Positions 24,044-32,570 of a stretch of DNA of 34,013 nucleotides are shown in pieces. How positions within the stretch are numbered: position 1 is the stretch's first letter; the number at the start of each line of letters is the position of its first letter. The position numbers were made by a program, and so were the translations under genes. The notes under the pieces were generated by a model. It was not told the DNA's origin. It was given only the letters and a program-made list of their open reading frames with translations, and did not search any database. The DNA comes from an uncultured Clostridia bacterium. GTDB taxonomy: Bacteria > Bacillota > Clostridia > TANB77 > CAG-508. The stretch lies in the NCBI GenBank assembly GCA_948934525.1, contig CAQZSK010000014.1, positions 1 to 34,013 of the forward strand, written 5' to 3'.

Positions 24044-24853
24044 TTATTTTTTCAAGTATAATTCAGGATCTTGTTGTTCATTATTTTTCAATAATTCAAA
24101 ATGAAGATGTGGTTCATCAGAAACTTCAAAAGCAGCTGTATTTCCTACTGTTCCTAAGCTTTGCCCTTGTTTAACTGTTTCTCCTTCTACTACAAACTCT
24201 GTACTCAACAAATTTGCATATACAGTTTTGTAACCATTAACATGCTCTATAATAACTGTAAGTCCATAACGTGGATCATTTTTAATAGAAGCTACTTTTC
24301 CATCTGCAGATGCTTTTACAACAGTAGTTTTATCTGCTTTAATGTCCACCCCATTATGTGTTGCCCATACATCTAATGTACTAGAATACACTAATTTGTT
24401 GTCCGCAAATTCTTTTACTACTTCTCCTGTTACAGGCATTTTAAATTCTGGGTCTTTTACTGGCTCTACAGTTTTATTTGGTTTTGTAGTTGCGTTTTCT
24501 TGGTTTGTTTTTGGATTTGTTTTAGTTGTTGTAGTTGTATTTTCTGTCTCTTGGCTTGTATTAACTGCTATTTTCTCTGTATTTTGATTATTTGTTTTTG
24601 ATCCTTCTTGCATTTCATTTACTGTTTTTCCCATAGAGGAGCTTGTCTCTTCTGATGCTACTAGATTTCCAATTGTGTTATTATTACGATCTGTTTTAGC
24701 AAGTTTCGTATTATGATTTAACTTATTTCCATAAATTAGAAATGTGATAACAAAAACAATAACAGCTAATGCTAATACACTTCCTGTAATATATAGCATT
24801 TTCTTTCCATCTAATCCATCCTCCATTTGTCTTCTTCTATTTTCTCTTCTCAT
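24044..24853 (-). CDS. spoIIQ: SpoIIQ-type LytM/M23 metallopeptidase, engulfment protein
   Basis: A 269-residue membrane-anchored M23 protein. A cytoplasmic basic tail (MRRENRRRQ) is followed by one TM helix (about 19-41), a Thr/Asn-rich linker of about 90 residues, and a LytM domain (about 140-267). The zinc motifs are intact: H-x3-D in HNGVD and H-x-H in HLHFE. In Bacillus SpoIIQ the site is degenerate; in clostridia such as C. difficile it is retained, as here. SpoIIQ sits in the forespore membrane and forms a channel and ratchet with SpoIIIAH during engulfment. The call rests on the single TM, the LytM domain and its place after spoIID and sigF. A general M23 peptidase is the alternative. 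Confidence 0.82.
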   Translation of the reverse strand: MRRENRRRQMEDGLDGKKMLYITGSVLALAVIVFVITFLIYGNKLNHNTKLAKTDRNNNTIGNLVASEETSSSMGKTVNEMQEGSKTNNQNTEKIAVNTSQETENTTTTTKTNPKTNQENATTKPNKTVEPVKDPEFKMPVTGEVVKEFADNKLVYSSTLDVWATHNGVDIKADKTTVVKASADGKVASIKNDPRYGLTVIIEHVNGYKTVYANLLSTEFVVEGETVKQGQSLGTVGNTAAFEVSDEPHLHFELLKNNEQQDPELYLKK

Positions 24854-24885
24854 AAAATTTCCTCCTTAATCTTTTTGTATTTAGT

Positions 24886-24916
24886 AGCATTATTGACAAT
24901 TCTGAGAAAATTATAC
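24886..24916 (-). promoter_or_regulatory. Possible forespore (sigma-F/G-type) promoter of spoIIQ
   Basis: Minus strand: GTATA (24912-24916), a 16-bp spacer, then CAATAATGCT (24886-24895). GTATA at -35 with 16-bp spacing fits sigma-F/G promoters; the -10 is only an approximate match. SpoIIQ is a forespore gene in Bacillus, so such a promoter would make sense. Confidence 0.35.
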
Positions 24917-24936
24917 AAAAAACAAATAAACAAATT

Positions 24937-25932
24937 TTAAATATCTTTTACCTCTACTCCAGTATAGAAATGATGTATAATTTCTTCATAATTTTTACCT
25001 TGTTTTGCTAAGCTATCTGCTCCAGTTTGACTCATACCAACTCCATGCCCATATCCAGTCACTTCAAATTTAATATTTTGTTTTTCCATAGTAATTTTAA
25101 AATTTGCAGAGCGCAAACCAAACAAAGTTCTCATTTCCACACCAGATAAAGAAAGGTTTCCTACTTGTATTGTTTTTACACGATTCCCTTCTGTATATTC
25201 TTTTACTTTAATACAATCTTTTTTATTAAAGTCAATTTTAAAGTCTTTATGTTCTTTTAATATAGTTTCTTTAAACTCTTTCTGTGTAATAGTTACATTA
25301 GAAGCATATTGACTGTAAGCATCTTCTCCCGCGGTTGCTACTGATTGTAAATATGGATATCCACTTCCTCCCCACACATTAATTGGTGCTTCTGTTGTTC
25401 CTCCACTATTAGAATGAAAAAAAGCATTAATTGGTTCATTATTATATGTTATCATCTTTCCTTGCGTACTGTTTACTGCCTTTACAATTTTGTTCCAATA
25501 TTCTTCTTTCTTGCTGTCATCCCACCTAGCTAATCTATTTTCTTTACTAATCCAGGCTTGACAACAAGTAGAATCATCACAAATATCTGCATTTTCATGT
25601 TTTTTACTATTATGTACTATTTTATATAATGTAAAAGTTCTTGCTACTACTGCTTGTGCCTTTAATGCCTCTTCTTCAAAACTAGCTGGCATTTCACTAC
25701 TAACCACACCATATAAATATTCATCTAAAGAAAGTTCTTCTATTTTTTTTGTCTTTTTATGATATAATTTAACCGTTTTATATTTCTTATAATCATATGT
25801 TACTTTTGGAATTACGTCTGTATTTTGAGGTACATTTGTCTCTTGCGCTTTTTTAAAAGACTTTGTAAACAAAATTGGAATCAGAAAACATAAAATTAAA
25901 AATAGAAATAAATAAATTATATATTTTTTCAT
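24937..25932 (-). CDS. spoIID: Stage II sporulation protein D (SpoIID), lytic transglycosylase
   Basis: A 331-residue protein with an N-terminal TM/signal anchor (about 4-23) and a SpoIID/LytB domain over the rest. Typical blocks are LSLDEYLYGVVSSEMPASF (including Glu80, at the place of the catalytic glutamate), LKAQAVVARTFTLY, FFHSNSGG-like AFFHSNSGGTTE, and the C-terminal GYGHGVGMSQTGA with FYTGVEV. SpoIID cleaves glycan strands freed by SpoIIP and drives mother-cell membrane migration during engulfment. It lies 27 bp after sigF and 83 bp before spoIIQ. In Bacillus spoIID is transcribed by sigma-E; the short gap here leaves little room for a separate promoter unless it lies inside sigF. Confidence 0.95.
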   Translation of the reverse strand: MKKYIIYLFLFLILCFLIPILFTKSFKKAQETNVPQNTDVIPKVTYDYKKYKTVKLYHKKTKKIEELSLDEYLYGVVSSEMPASFEEEALKAQAVVARTFTLYKIVHNSKKHENADICDDSTCCQAWISKENRLARWDDSKKEEYWNKIVKAVNSTQGKMITYNNEPINAFFHSNSGGTTEAPINVWGGSGYPYLQSVATAGEDAYSQYASNVTITQKEFKETILKEHKDFKIDFNKKDCIKVKEYTEGNRVKTIQVGNLSLSGVEMRTLFGLRSANFKITMEKQNIKFEVTGYGHGVGMSQTGADSLAKQGKNYEEIIHHFYTGVEVKDI

Positions 25933-25959
25933 TATTCTATCCTTTCATTTTATCTAATT

Positions 25960-26691
25960 TTAAACAGCTAATTTTGTTCTCATACGTTCTAAACTTTTCT
26001 TTTCTATTCTAGACACTTGTACCTGTGTAATTCCTAAAATCTTTGCTACTTCTGTTTGCGTTTTGCCTTTATAATATCTTAAAACAATAATCTGCTTTTC
26101 TTGTTCTTTTAAATTCTTAAGCGCCTCTTGTATACAAATACGATTACTAATTACTTCTTCTTGATTATTTTCGCACTCCATTTTATCTAGTAAACAAATT
26201 CCTTCTTCGTCTCCTTCATAAGCTGGCTGATAAATTGATTCAATTGGTCTAAATGCCTCCATTGCTAATGCTAATTCTTCTTTTGTCGTGTTTAAAGCTT
26301 CAGCCAACTTTTCTATTTTCATTTCTTTTCCTGTTTTTCTAAAATATTCTTTTTGCGCTTCAAATGCTTTCATTGCTAATTCTTTAATACTTCTGCTAAT
26401 TTTGACTGGTCCATCATCACGAAGATATCTTTTTACTTCCCCTAAAATATATGGAACAGCATAAGTAGTTAATTGCACTTCAAAACTGCTATCGAATCTT
26501 TTAATACATTTAATAAATCCCATTACTGCTACTTGATATAGATCCTCTAATTCATACCCTCTATCTTGAAATCTCTTCACAATGCTCCAAATAAGCCCTT
26601 TGTTTCTATCTATCAATCTTTGCATTGCCTCTTGGTTTCCAGCTTGTGCCTCTATCACATCTAGATTATTATTTGCATAATCTTCCTGCAT
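25960..26691 (-). CDS. sigF: RNA polymerase sigma factor SigF (SpoIIAC)
   Basis: A 243-residue sigma-70 family factor. Region 2 is clear (NKGLIWSIVKRFQDRGYELEDLYQVAVMGFIKCIKRFD), followed by TYAVPYILGEVKRYLRDDG (2.4 and 3.0) and region 4 with ALKNLKEQEKQIIVLRYYKGKTQ and the helix-turn-helix TEVAKILGITQVQVSRIEK. SigF is the first compartment-specific sigma factor, active in the forespore. It is held inactive by SpoIIAB until SpoIIAA releases it. Its position after spoIIAA-spoIIAB separates it from the similar SigG. AAGGAGG precedes the ATG, and the gap from spoIIAB is 20 bp. Confidence 0.96.
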   Translation of the reverse strand: MQEDYANNNLDVIEAQAGNQEAMQRLIDRNKGLIWSIVKRFQDRGYELEDLYQVAVMGFIKCIKRFDSSFEVQLTTYAVPYILGEVKRYLRDDGPVKISRSIKELAMKAFEAQKEYFRKTGKEMKIEKLAEALNTTKEELALAMEAFRPIESIYQPAYEGDEEGICLLDKMECENNQEEVISNRICIQEALKNLKEQEKQIIVLRYYKGKTQTEVAKILGITQVQVSRIEKKSLERMRTKLAV

Positions 26692-26711
26692 AAAAAAAAT
26701 GCCTCCTTATA

Positions 26712-27191
26712 TTAATTGATTAGAGCATTTTTTTCTTCTTCTATTTCTTCTTGTTTTTGTTCCTTTTTTATTGCTTTTTTCATTACAATTTTTGTTCCTA
26801 TTCCAACAACTGATTGTATTTCTACTTCATCCATAAAGCTCTCCATAATTGTAAATCCCATTCCTGATCTTTCTAGATTTCCTTTAGTCGTATAAAGTGG
26901 CTTTCTTGCCAACTCTATGTCTTCTATTCCTTTTCCGCTATCCGATATTTCTACCTCTAAAATATTATCTAAAAGCCTTGCTTTTATTTTTACAATTCCT
27001 TCTGTATCTTCATACCCATGTATTATACAATTTGTTACTGCCTCTGATATGGCTGTTTTAATATCTGCCAATTCTTCAATTGTTGGATCTAATTGTGCAG
27101 CAAATGCAGCTACTGTAATTCGTGCAAATGCTTCGTTATTAGATTTACTAATAAAACTAAGTTCCATTTCATTATCATACATACTTTTCAT
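26712..27191 (-). CDS. spoIIAB: Anti-sigma F factor and serine kinase SpoIIAB
   Basis: A 159-residue GHKL-type kinase. The Bergerat ATP fold shows the N box EAVTNCIIHGYED, the G1 box ISDSGKGIED and the G2 region ERSGMGFTIMESFMDEVEI. SpoIIAB binds SigF and keeps it inactive, or phosphorylates SpoIIAA on its conserved serine. The C-terminus has an added Glu/Lys-rich tail of about 20 residues (KKEQKQEEIEEEKN), longer than in Bacillus. The ATG follows GAGGAGAGGA. It is the middle gene of the spoIIA operon, 33 bp after spoIIAA. Confidence 0.96.
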   Translation of the reverse strand: MKSMYDNEMELSFISKSNNEAFARITVAAFAAQLDPTIEELADIKTAISEAVTNCIIHGYEDTEGIVKIKARLLDNILEVEISDSGKGIEDIELARKPLYTTKGNLERSGMGFTIMESFMDEVEIQSVVGIGTKIVMKKAIKKEQKQEEIEEEKNALIN

Positions 27192-27224
27192 TTTCCTCTC
27201 CTCTTTTCTTTTACTATTTCTAGT

Positions 27225-27548
27225 CTATCCTACTTGTTGGCTTTCTTCTACTGGAATAATTCTAACTACTCCACTCATTTCTAGCATTTTCTTAACAGTC
27301 TTACTACTATTTACAATCTTAGTATTACCTCCAAGTAGCTTTGCTAATTTATATCTTCCTATTAATAGACCTATTCCTGCACTATCCATAAAAGAAACTT
27401 TACTAAAATCAAACACAACTTCTCTAGGCATAAATCTTGTAATCTCATAATCCATTTTCCTCCTTAGTTTTTCTGTAGTATGGTGGTCAATTTCTTCTGT
27501 TATTTGAATATATAACAGCTTGTCCATTTCATCAAACTCTGTATTCAC
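27225..27548 (-). CDS. spoIIAA: Anti-sigma F factor antagonist SpoIIAA
   Basis: A STAS-domain protein of 107 residues. The block SFMDSAGIGLLIGRYK carries Ser56, the counterpart of the serine that SpoIIAB phosphorylates. The dephosphorylated form (made by SpoIIE) binds SpoIIAB and frees SigF. I choose the GTG at 27548 because a strong AAGGAGG lies exactly 8 bases upstream. An ATG at 27581 would give 118 residues, but it has no good ribosome binding site and overlaps a TATAAT at 27580-27585 that looks like the -10 of this operon. It is the first gene of spoIIAA-spoIIAB-sigF, likely with spoIID and spoIIQ behind. Confidence 0.93.
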   Translation of the reverse strand: MNTEFDEMDKLLYIQITEEIDHHTTEKLRRKMDYEITRFMPREVVFDFSKVSFMDSAGIGLLIGRYKLAKLLGGNTKIVNSSKTVKKMLEMSGVVRIIPVEESQQVG

Positions 27549-27730
27549 CTTGTAATCCTCCTTATCTTTTGCTTGTCCCATTATACATTTTTTTCCATCT
27601 TTTGAACAGAGTAAAAATTAAGAGGTTTTGTCGATTTTTTAGAATCTTTCGACCTTTTCTGACTCTCTTATCAAGAAAATATTTCAAGCTTTTTTTCTTA
27701 AAAGTCAGGTTCTAGTAAAACCTTTTACCT

Positions 27731-27778
27731 AAAAATGAACCCAAAATATTAAACCTTTTGTTTAATATTTTGAGTTCA
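27731..27778 (-). terminator. Terminator of the valS-mnmA transcription unit
   Basis: A 19-bp stem with one mismatch (arms 27736-27754 and 27760-27778, loop CTTTT) lies 28 bp after the stop of the PASTA-like gene. On the minus strand a run of five T follows. It separates that gene from the spoIIA operon. Confidence 0.8.
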
Positions 27779-27806
27779 CTCAAATTTATATATGAAACTT
27801 TATTAA

Positions 27807-28718
27807 TTATCTTGAGCTTGTTTGTATTTTTATGGAATTTACTTTTTTGCAATCTGGACAAGAAAAACTACTTGTATATACTCCACTTGAATGGTATATA
27901 TTCTTTTTGGTAGTGCTTATATAATCACAATTTTCACACTTATTTTTGTATGTAACTGCTGTCTCATTAGTATCTATTATTATACAACCTGATAAAGCAG
28001 TATGAGTATATTGTTTTTCATTATTTTTTATGTTGGAATTAGAAAAGTCATTATCTTCAATGTCTTTATCATTATCATCTTTACTTTGATTATTCTCTAG
28101 CTTATTTTCATCACTACTTTGATCTATTTTTACTTTTTTTAATGTTTCTCCACCATTTTTAATATAGACATAAATATCTTTTTCAAGTTTCATATTTCCT
28201 TCACCATCATATATTACTTTTATTTTGCTCCCAGCTTCTGGTATCTGTTTTTCTACTTCATACCCATAGCCATATATTACATAATAACCATTGAGATTAA
28301 TAGAGCCTTCACTCATATATTTTAGAGTATTTATATCAAAGGTAGTTCCTTCTAAGTCTTTTGCTATTAATTGTTCAATTATTTTATCTTTTAAGTCATA
28401 ACTAGCATAATATATATCAAAATAGCTTTTTCCAATTAAGTTAGGCATTTCTACTTCAACATAATTAATGCGATTAATTGTAGTAATATTACTTATTTCT
28501 TCTTTAATCTCTGAGTTATCATTGTTATTAGTCATATTTTGTTTGTCACTGCTAATATTCTCAAACTGTGTATCATTTTTTTTATTACTTGTTGTTATTA
28601 ATATTATACTAATCGCTATAATTAATAAACCTATTATAAAAATGCCTATAAATATTAGTACTTTTTTATTTTTCTTGTCCAAATTTATCCTCCTTACTTT
28701 TTCTACCAATTTTATCAT
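27807..28718 (-). CDS. Membrane-anchored PASTA-like protein with C-terminal zinc ribbon
   Basis: A 303-residue protein that I cannot name. A basic N-terminus and one TM helix (about 21-43, VLIFIGIFIIGLLIIAISIILI) are followed by a low-complexity Asn/Ser/Glu linker. Next is a region resembling a PASTA domain: VEMPNLIGKSYFD, an enlarged middle, then VEKQIPEAGSKIK and IYVYIKNGG. After a second acidic linker the C-terminus has CENC and, 22 residues later, CPDC, a probable zinc ribbon. PASTA modules usually bind cell-wall muropeptides, so an outside location is likely, but the insert makes this uncertain. The ATG at 28718 has AGGA; a TTG at 28682 has a stronger AAGGAGG and would give 291 residues. 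It follows mnmA by 41 bp. Confidence 0.65.
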   Translation of the reverse strand: MIKLVEKVRRINLDKKNKKVLIFIGIFIIGLLIIAISIILITTSNKKNDTQFENISSDKQNMTNNNDNSEIKEEISNITTINRINYVEVEMPNLIGKSYFDIYYASYDLKDKIIEQLIAKDLEGTTFDINTLKYMSEGSINLNGYYVIYGYGYEVEKQIPEAGSKIKVIYDGEGNMKLEKDIYVYIKNGGETLKKVKIDQSSDENKLENNQSKDDNDKDIEDNDFSNSNIKNNEKQYTHTALSGCIIIDTNETAVTYKNKCENCDYISTTKKNIYHSSGVYTSSFSCPDCKKVNSIKIQTSSR

Positions 28719-28759
28719 GATTCATTCCTACTTTTTTAATTTTTATTAAATAAAATTGA

Positions 28760-29836
28760 TTATCCTATAATTTTCCCCCCACCAATTACAATGTCATCTA
28801 TATAAAATACAGCTGATTGACCTGGCGTAATTCTTGAAACCTTCTCATCAAAAATAACTTTGGTGGTATCTTCTTTTAACATTTCTATTGTTGCAGGATA
28901 TTCTCTACTAGAATATCTCGTTTTTACCATTACTTTCATTGGCTTTTCTAATTTATCTATCAATAAGAAGTTTACCTGATTAACCAACATTTCTTTTTGA
29001 TAAATTTCCTTTTCTGTCCCAACAATCAATTCATTTTTTTCTGGCTCAAAACCTATAACGAATAATGGTTCTGAATAAGCAATTCCTAATCCTTTTCTTT
29101 GACCTATTGTATATCGATACAAGCCTTGATGCTTTCCTAGAATTTCTCCTTTTTGATTAACAATATTTCCTTCTTTTGCTTTTAAATCAGAATTCTCCTC
29201 TAGGAACTTTTTATAATCTCCATCTGGAATAAAACAAATATCTTCACTATCAGGCTTATTTGCCACTTCTAGTCCATGTTTTCTCGCAATTTGTCTAATT
29301 TCTTCTTTACTCTTCATATTCGCTAGTGGAAATACTACCTTAGAAACTAGTTCCTTTGGTATGTTATACAATACATAGCTTTGGTCTTTTACAATATTTT
29401 CTGCCTTTCTAACAACATCTCTTCCATATTTTTCACTATATTCTGCTTTAGCATAATGACCTGTAGCTATGTAATCTATCTCTAATTCTTTTGCCTTTTG
29501 ATACATATAACCAAATTTCAAATATCTATTGCATTCGATACATGGATTAGGAGTTCTACAATTTTTGTATTGGCAAATAAAATCTTGAATCACATGTCTT
29601 TGGAATAATTCTTTTCCATCTAATACATAATGCTCTATCCCTAATTTATCACACACTTTTTTTGCATCTTGAACAATATCTGTTTCACCATTTTTTTGAG
29701 GATTTTCCCATAATACTAAAGTTATTCCATATACTTCATATCCTTGCTCTTGTAGTAGAATAGCAGACACTGCACTATCTACTCCTCCACTCATACCTAG
29801 TAGAACTTTTCTCTTCTTACTATTTTCTTTCCCCAT
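28760..29836 (-). CDS. mnmA: tRNA-specific 2-thiouridylase MnmA
   Basis: A 358-residue enzyme that adds sulfur at position 2 of U34 in tRNA-Lys, -Glu and -Gln, taking sulfur from a cysteine desulfurase chain. The PP-loop GMSGGVDSAVSA is near the N-terminus; NPCIECNRYLKFG holds the first catalytic cysteine and SEDICFIPDGDYKKFL the second. GQRKGLGIAY and VSRITPGQSAVFY mark the C-terminal tRNA-binding region. The ATG at 29836 follows TTTGGAGGAAAC and gives the usual N-terminus. Another ATG at 29878 overlaps the valS stop but has no good ribosome binding site. It lies just after valS on the T-box-controlled transcript. Confidence 0.96.
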   Translation of the reverse strand: MGKENSKKRKVLLGMSGGVDSAVSAILLQEQGYEVYGITLVLWENPQKNGETDIVQDAKKVCDKLGIEHYVLDGKELFQRHVIQDFICQYKNCRTPNPCIECNRYLKFGYMYQKAKELEIDYIATGHYAKAEYSEKYGRDVVRKAENIVKDQSYVLYNIPKELVSKVVFPLANMKSKEEIRQIARKHGLEVANKPDSEDICFIPDGDYKKFLEENSDLKAKEGNIVNQKGEILGKHQGLYRYTIGQRKGLGIAYSEPLFVIGFEPEKNELIVGTEKEIYQKEMLVNQVNFLLIDKLEKPMKVMVKTRYSSREYPATIEMLKEDTTKVIFDEKVSRITPGQSAVFYIDDIVIGGGKIIG

Positions 29837-29877
29837 TGTTTCCTCCAAATTGCAAAATGTGTCTGTTCCCTTTTTCA

Positions 29878-32556
29878 TTATAAACTACCTAATCTCTCTT
29901 CCACTTTTGCAAGCATTTCTTCGTATTTAGCAAGCTTTGCTTTTTCCTCATTAATTTTGGCCTCTGGTGCTTTATTTACAAATCCTGGATTAGAAAGCAT
30001 TTTTTGTCCTCTTGCAACTTCTGCTTCTAATTTTACCTTTTCCTCTTGTAATCTCTTTTTCTCTTCTTCTAAATCTACTAAATCTTCTAGTGGCATATAT
30101 AGTTCTATATCATCTTGCATAATTGCGATCGCATTTTCAGGAAGTCCTGTTCTATCTTTTTGAACTGTTACTTTTGTTCCAAATCCTAATTTTAATAAGA
30201 TTTCTTCTGCCTCACCAATTTCTTTTTCATACTTATTTGTAACAAAAATTAATTCTGATTTTTTAGATGGGTGTATATTTCTAGTAGCTCTTACATTTCT
30301 AATTTCTACAATTAATTTCTTTAATCTTTCTACAAATTCCTCTTCTTTATCAAAAACAAATTCTTCTCTGATATCTGGCCATTTAGCAATAATTAAATCT
30401 TCTGTTCCAAACACAATTAAATGAGAATAAATCTTTTCTGTAATAAATGGCATAAATGGGTGTAATAGTTTCAAAGAAGATGCTAAAATATGGCTTAATA
30501 CATCACTAACTGGAACTTTGATGTCGTCATCTTCACTATAAATTCTAGGTTTTACCATTTCAATATACCAATCACAATATTCATTCCAAATAAAGCTATA
30601 AATCTTATCAAGTGCAATTCCTAAATCATAATTGTCTATATTTTTAGTTACATCTACTACTAATTTATCAAACTTATTTAAAATCCATTTATCTTCTAGC
30701 CTAAAGCACTCTGGATTATATGATTTACTCCTTTCAAAAGCTTCATAGCAAAAGTCTCTTACCTTTTGCTCATCTGCCAAATTGCTGCTTACAAACTTTG
30801 CTGCATTCCATACCTTGTTAGCAAAGTTAGAAGCTTGTTCTAACTTTTCAGGCATATAGCGGATATCATTTCCTGCTGAAATGCCTAACACTAATGAAAA
30901 TCTTAGAGCATCTGTTCCATATTGGTCAATAATCTCTAATGGGTCAATTCCATTTCCTAAACTCTTAGACATTTTTCTACCTTGGCTATCTCTCACAATT
31001 CCATGGATAAACACATCTTTAAATGGTGGTTTTCCAGTATGCTCTAGCGCTGAGAAGATCATTCTTGCTACCCAGAAGAATATAATATCATAACCAGTAA
31101 CTAAAGTACTTGTTGGATAAAAATATTCAAAATCTTCTGTTTTTTCTGGCCAACCTAAAGTAGAAAATGGCCATAATGCTGAACTAAACCATGTATCTAG
31201 CGTATCTTCATCTTGTTTCAAATGATTATTTCCACATTTGCTACATTTTTGTGGTTCCTGCTCACTAACGATAACTTCTCCACAGTCCTCACAATAATAT
31301 GCAGGAATTCTATGTCCCCACCATATTTGTCTTGAAATACACCAATCCTGAATATTTTCCATCCAATTGAAATAGGTCTTTTCATATCTTTCTGGAATAA
31401 ATCTAGTCTCTTTGTTCTTAACAGCTTCAATTGCAGGCTTTGCTAAAGGCTCCATTTTCACAAACCATTGCTCTGAAATATGTGGTTCAATGGTATGATG
31501 GCAACGATAGCATTTTCCTACATTATGGGTATAGTCTTCTGTTTTAATTAAGTATCCTTCTTTTTCTAGTCTTTCTACGATTTTTTGTCTTGCTTCTAAC
31601 AAATCCATTCCTTGATACTCTGGCACTAAATTTCCCATTTTAAAGTTCTCATCAAATACTTCTAGTATTTCTAAATGATGTTTTACCGCTGCACTATAGT
31701 CATTAGGATCATGCGCAGGTGTCAATTTAACTGCTCCTGTTCCAAATTCTGTTTCTACAAATTCATCTGCTATAATTGGAATTTCTTTATTCATAATTGG
31801 TAAAACTACCATTTTACCAACTAAATCCTTATATCTTTCATCACTTGGATGAACTGCAACACCTGTATCACCAAGCATAGTTTCTGGTCTTGTAGTTGCT
31901 ACAATAACATATTTACCTTCTTCACCTTTAATTGGATATTTGATATGCCATAAATGTGTTGGTTCCTCTTCATACTCTACCTCTATATCTGAAATGGAAG
32001 TGTCACAATAAGGGCACCAGTTAATCAATCTTTTTCCTCTATAGATTAATCCTTTTTTATATAGTTCTACAAAAACGTGTTTTACACTATTAGATAGACC
32101 TTCATCCATGGTAAAACGTTCTCTTGACCAATCACAAGAACATCCTAATTTTTTTAATTGGTTTATAATTGTTCCACCATACTCTTTTTTCCATTCCCAT
32201 GCCTTTTCTAAAAATCCTTCTCTTCCCAAATCCTCTTTCGTGATACCCTCTTTTTTTAAGTTTTCTACAATCTTAGCCTCTGTAGCAATTGAGGCATGGT
32301 CTGTTCCTGGTACCCATAATGCATTGTATCCCTGCATTCTTTTATACCTGATTAAAATATCTTGAAGAGTCTCATCTAAAGCATGTCCCATATGTAGTTT
32401 TCCTGTAATATTTGGTGGTGGAATGACAATGGTATATGGCTTTTTACTTTTATCTTCTGATGGTTTAAAATATCCCTTATCATTCCATTCTTGATAAATC
32501 TCCTCTTCAAAACTCTTTGGTTCAAACTTTCCTTCTAGTGGTTTTCTATTACTCAT
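29878..32556 (-). CDS. valS: Valyl-tRNA synthetase
   Basis: An 892-residue class I synthetase. PPPNITGKLHMGHALD holds the HIGH motif (about 48-62), GRKMSKSLGNG the KMSKS loop (about 524). The CP1 editing domain carries TTRPETMLGDTGVAVHP and DPNDY. Several CxxC pairs (NWCPYC, CYRCHH, CEDCGE, CSKCGN) suggest zinc ribbons in the insertions, as in many bacterial ValRS. The C-terminal arm is a coiled coil (LEEEKKRLQEEKVKLEAEV). AGGAGGAAG precedes the ATG, with palindromic copy D directly upstream of it. Upstream on the same strand are the DUF1653 gene and a T-box whose specifier reads GUA (Val). Confidence 0.97.
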   Translation of the reverse strand: MSNRKPLEGKFEPKSFEEEIYQEWNDKGYFKPSEDKSKKPYTIVIPPPNITGKLHMGHALDETLQDILIRYKRMQGYNALWVPGTDHASIATEAKIVENLKKEGITKEDLGREGFLEKAWEWKKEYGGTIINQLKKLGCSCDWSRERFTMDEGLSNSVKHVFVELYKKGLIYRGKRLINWCPYCDTSISDIEVEYEEEPTHLWHIKYPIKGEEGKYVIVATTRPETMLGDTGVAVHPSDERYKDLVGKMVVLPIMNKEIPIIADEFVETEFGTGAVKLTPAHDPNDYSAAVKHHLEILEVFDENFKMGNLVPEYQGMDLLEARQKIVERLEKEGYLIKTEDYTHNVGKCYRCHHTIEPHISEQWFVKMEPLAKPAIEAVKNKETRFIPERYEKTYFNWMENIQDWCISRQIWWGHRIPAYYCEDCGEVIVSEQEPQKCSKCGNNHLKQDEDTLDTWFSSALWPFSTLGWPEKTEDFEYFYPTSTLVTGYDIIFFWVARMIFSALEHTGKPPFKDVFIHGIVRDSQGRKMSKSLGNGIDPLEIIDQYGTDALRFSLVLGISAGNDIRYMPEKLEQASNFANKVWNAAKFVSSNLADEQKVRDFCYEAFERSKSYNPECFRLEDKWILNKFDKLVVDVTKNIDNYDLGIALDKIYSFIWNEYCDWYIEMVKPRIYSEDDDIKVPVSDVLSHILASSLKLLHPFMPFITEKIYSHLIVFGTEDLIIAKWPDIREEFVFDKEEEFVERLKKLIVEIRNVRATRNIHPSKKSELIFVTNKYEKEIGEAEEILLKLGFGTKVTVQKDRTGLPENAIAIMQDDIELYMPLEDLVDLEEEKKRLQEEKVKLEAEVARGQKMLSNPGFVNKAPEAKINEEKAKLAKYEEMLAKVEERLGSL

Positions 32557-32570
32557 AATCTTCCTCCTTT

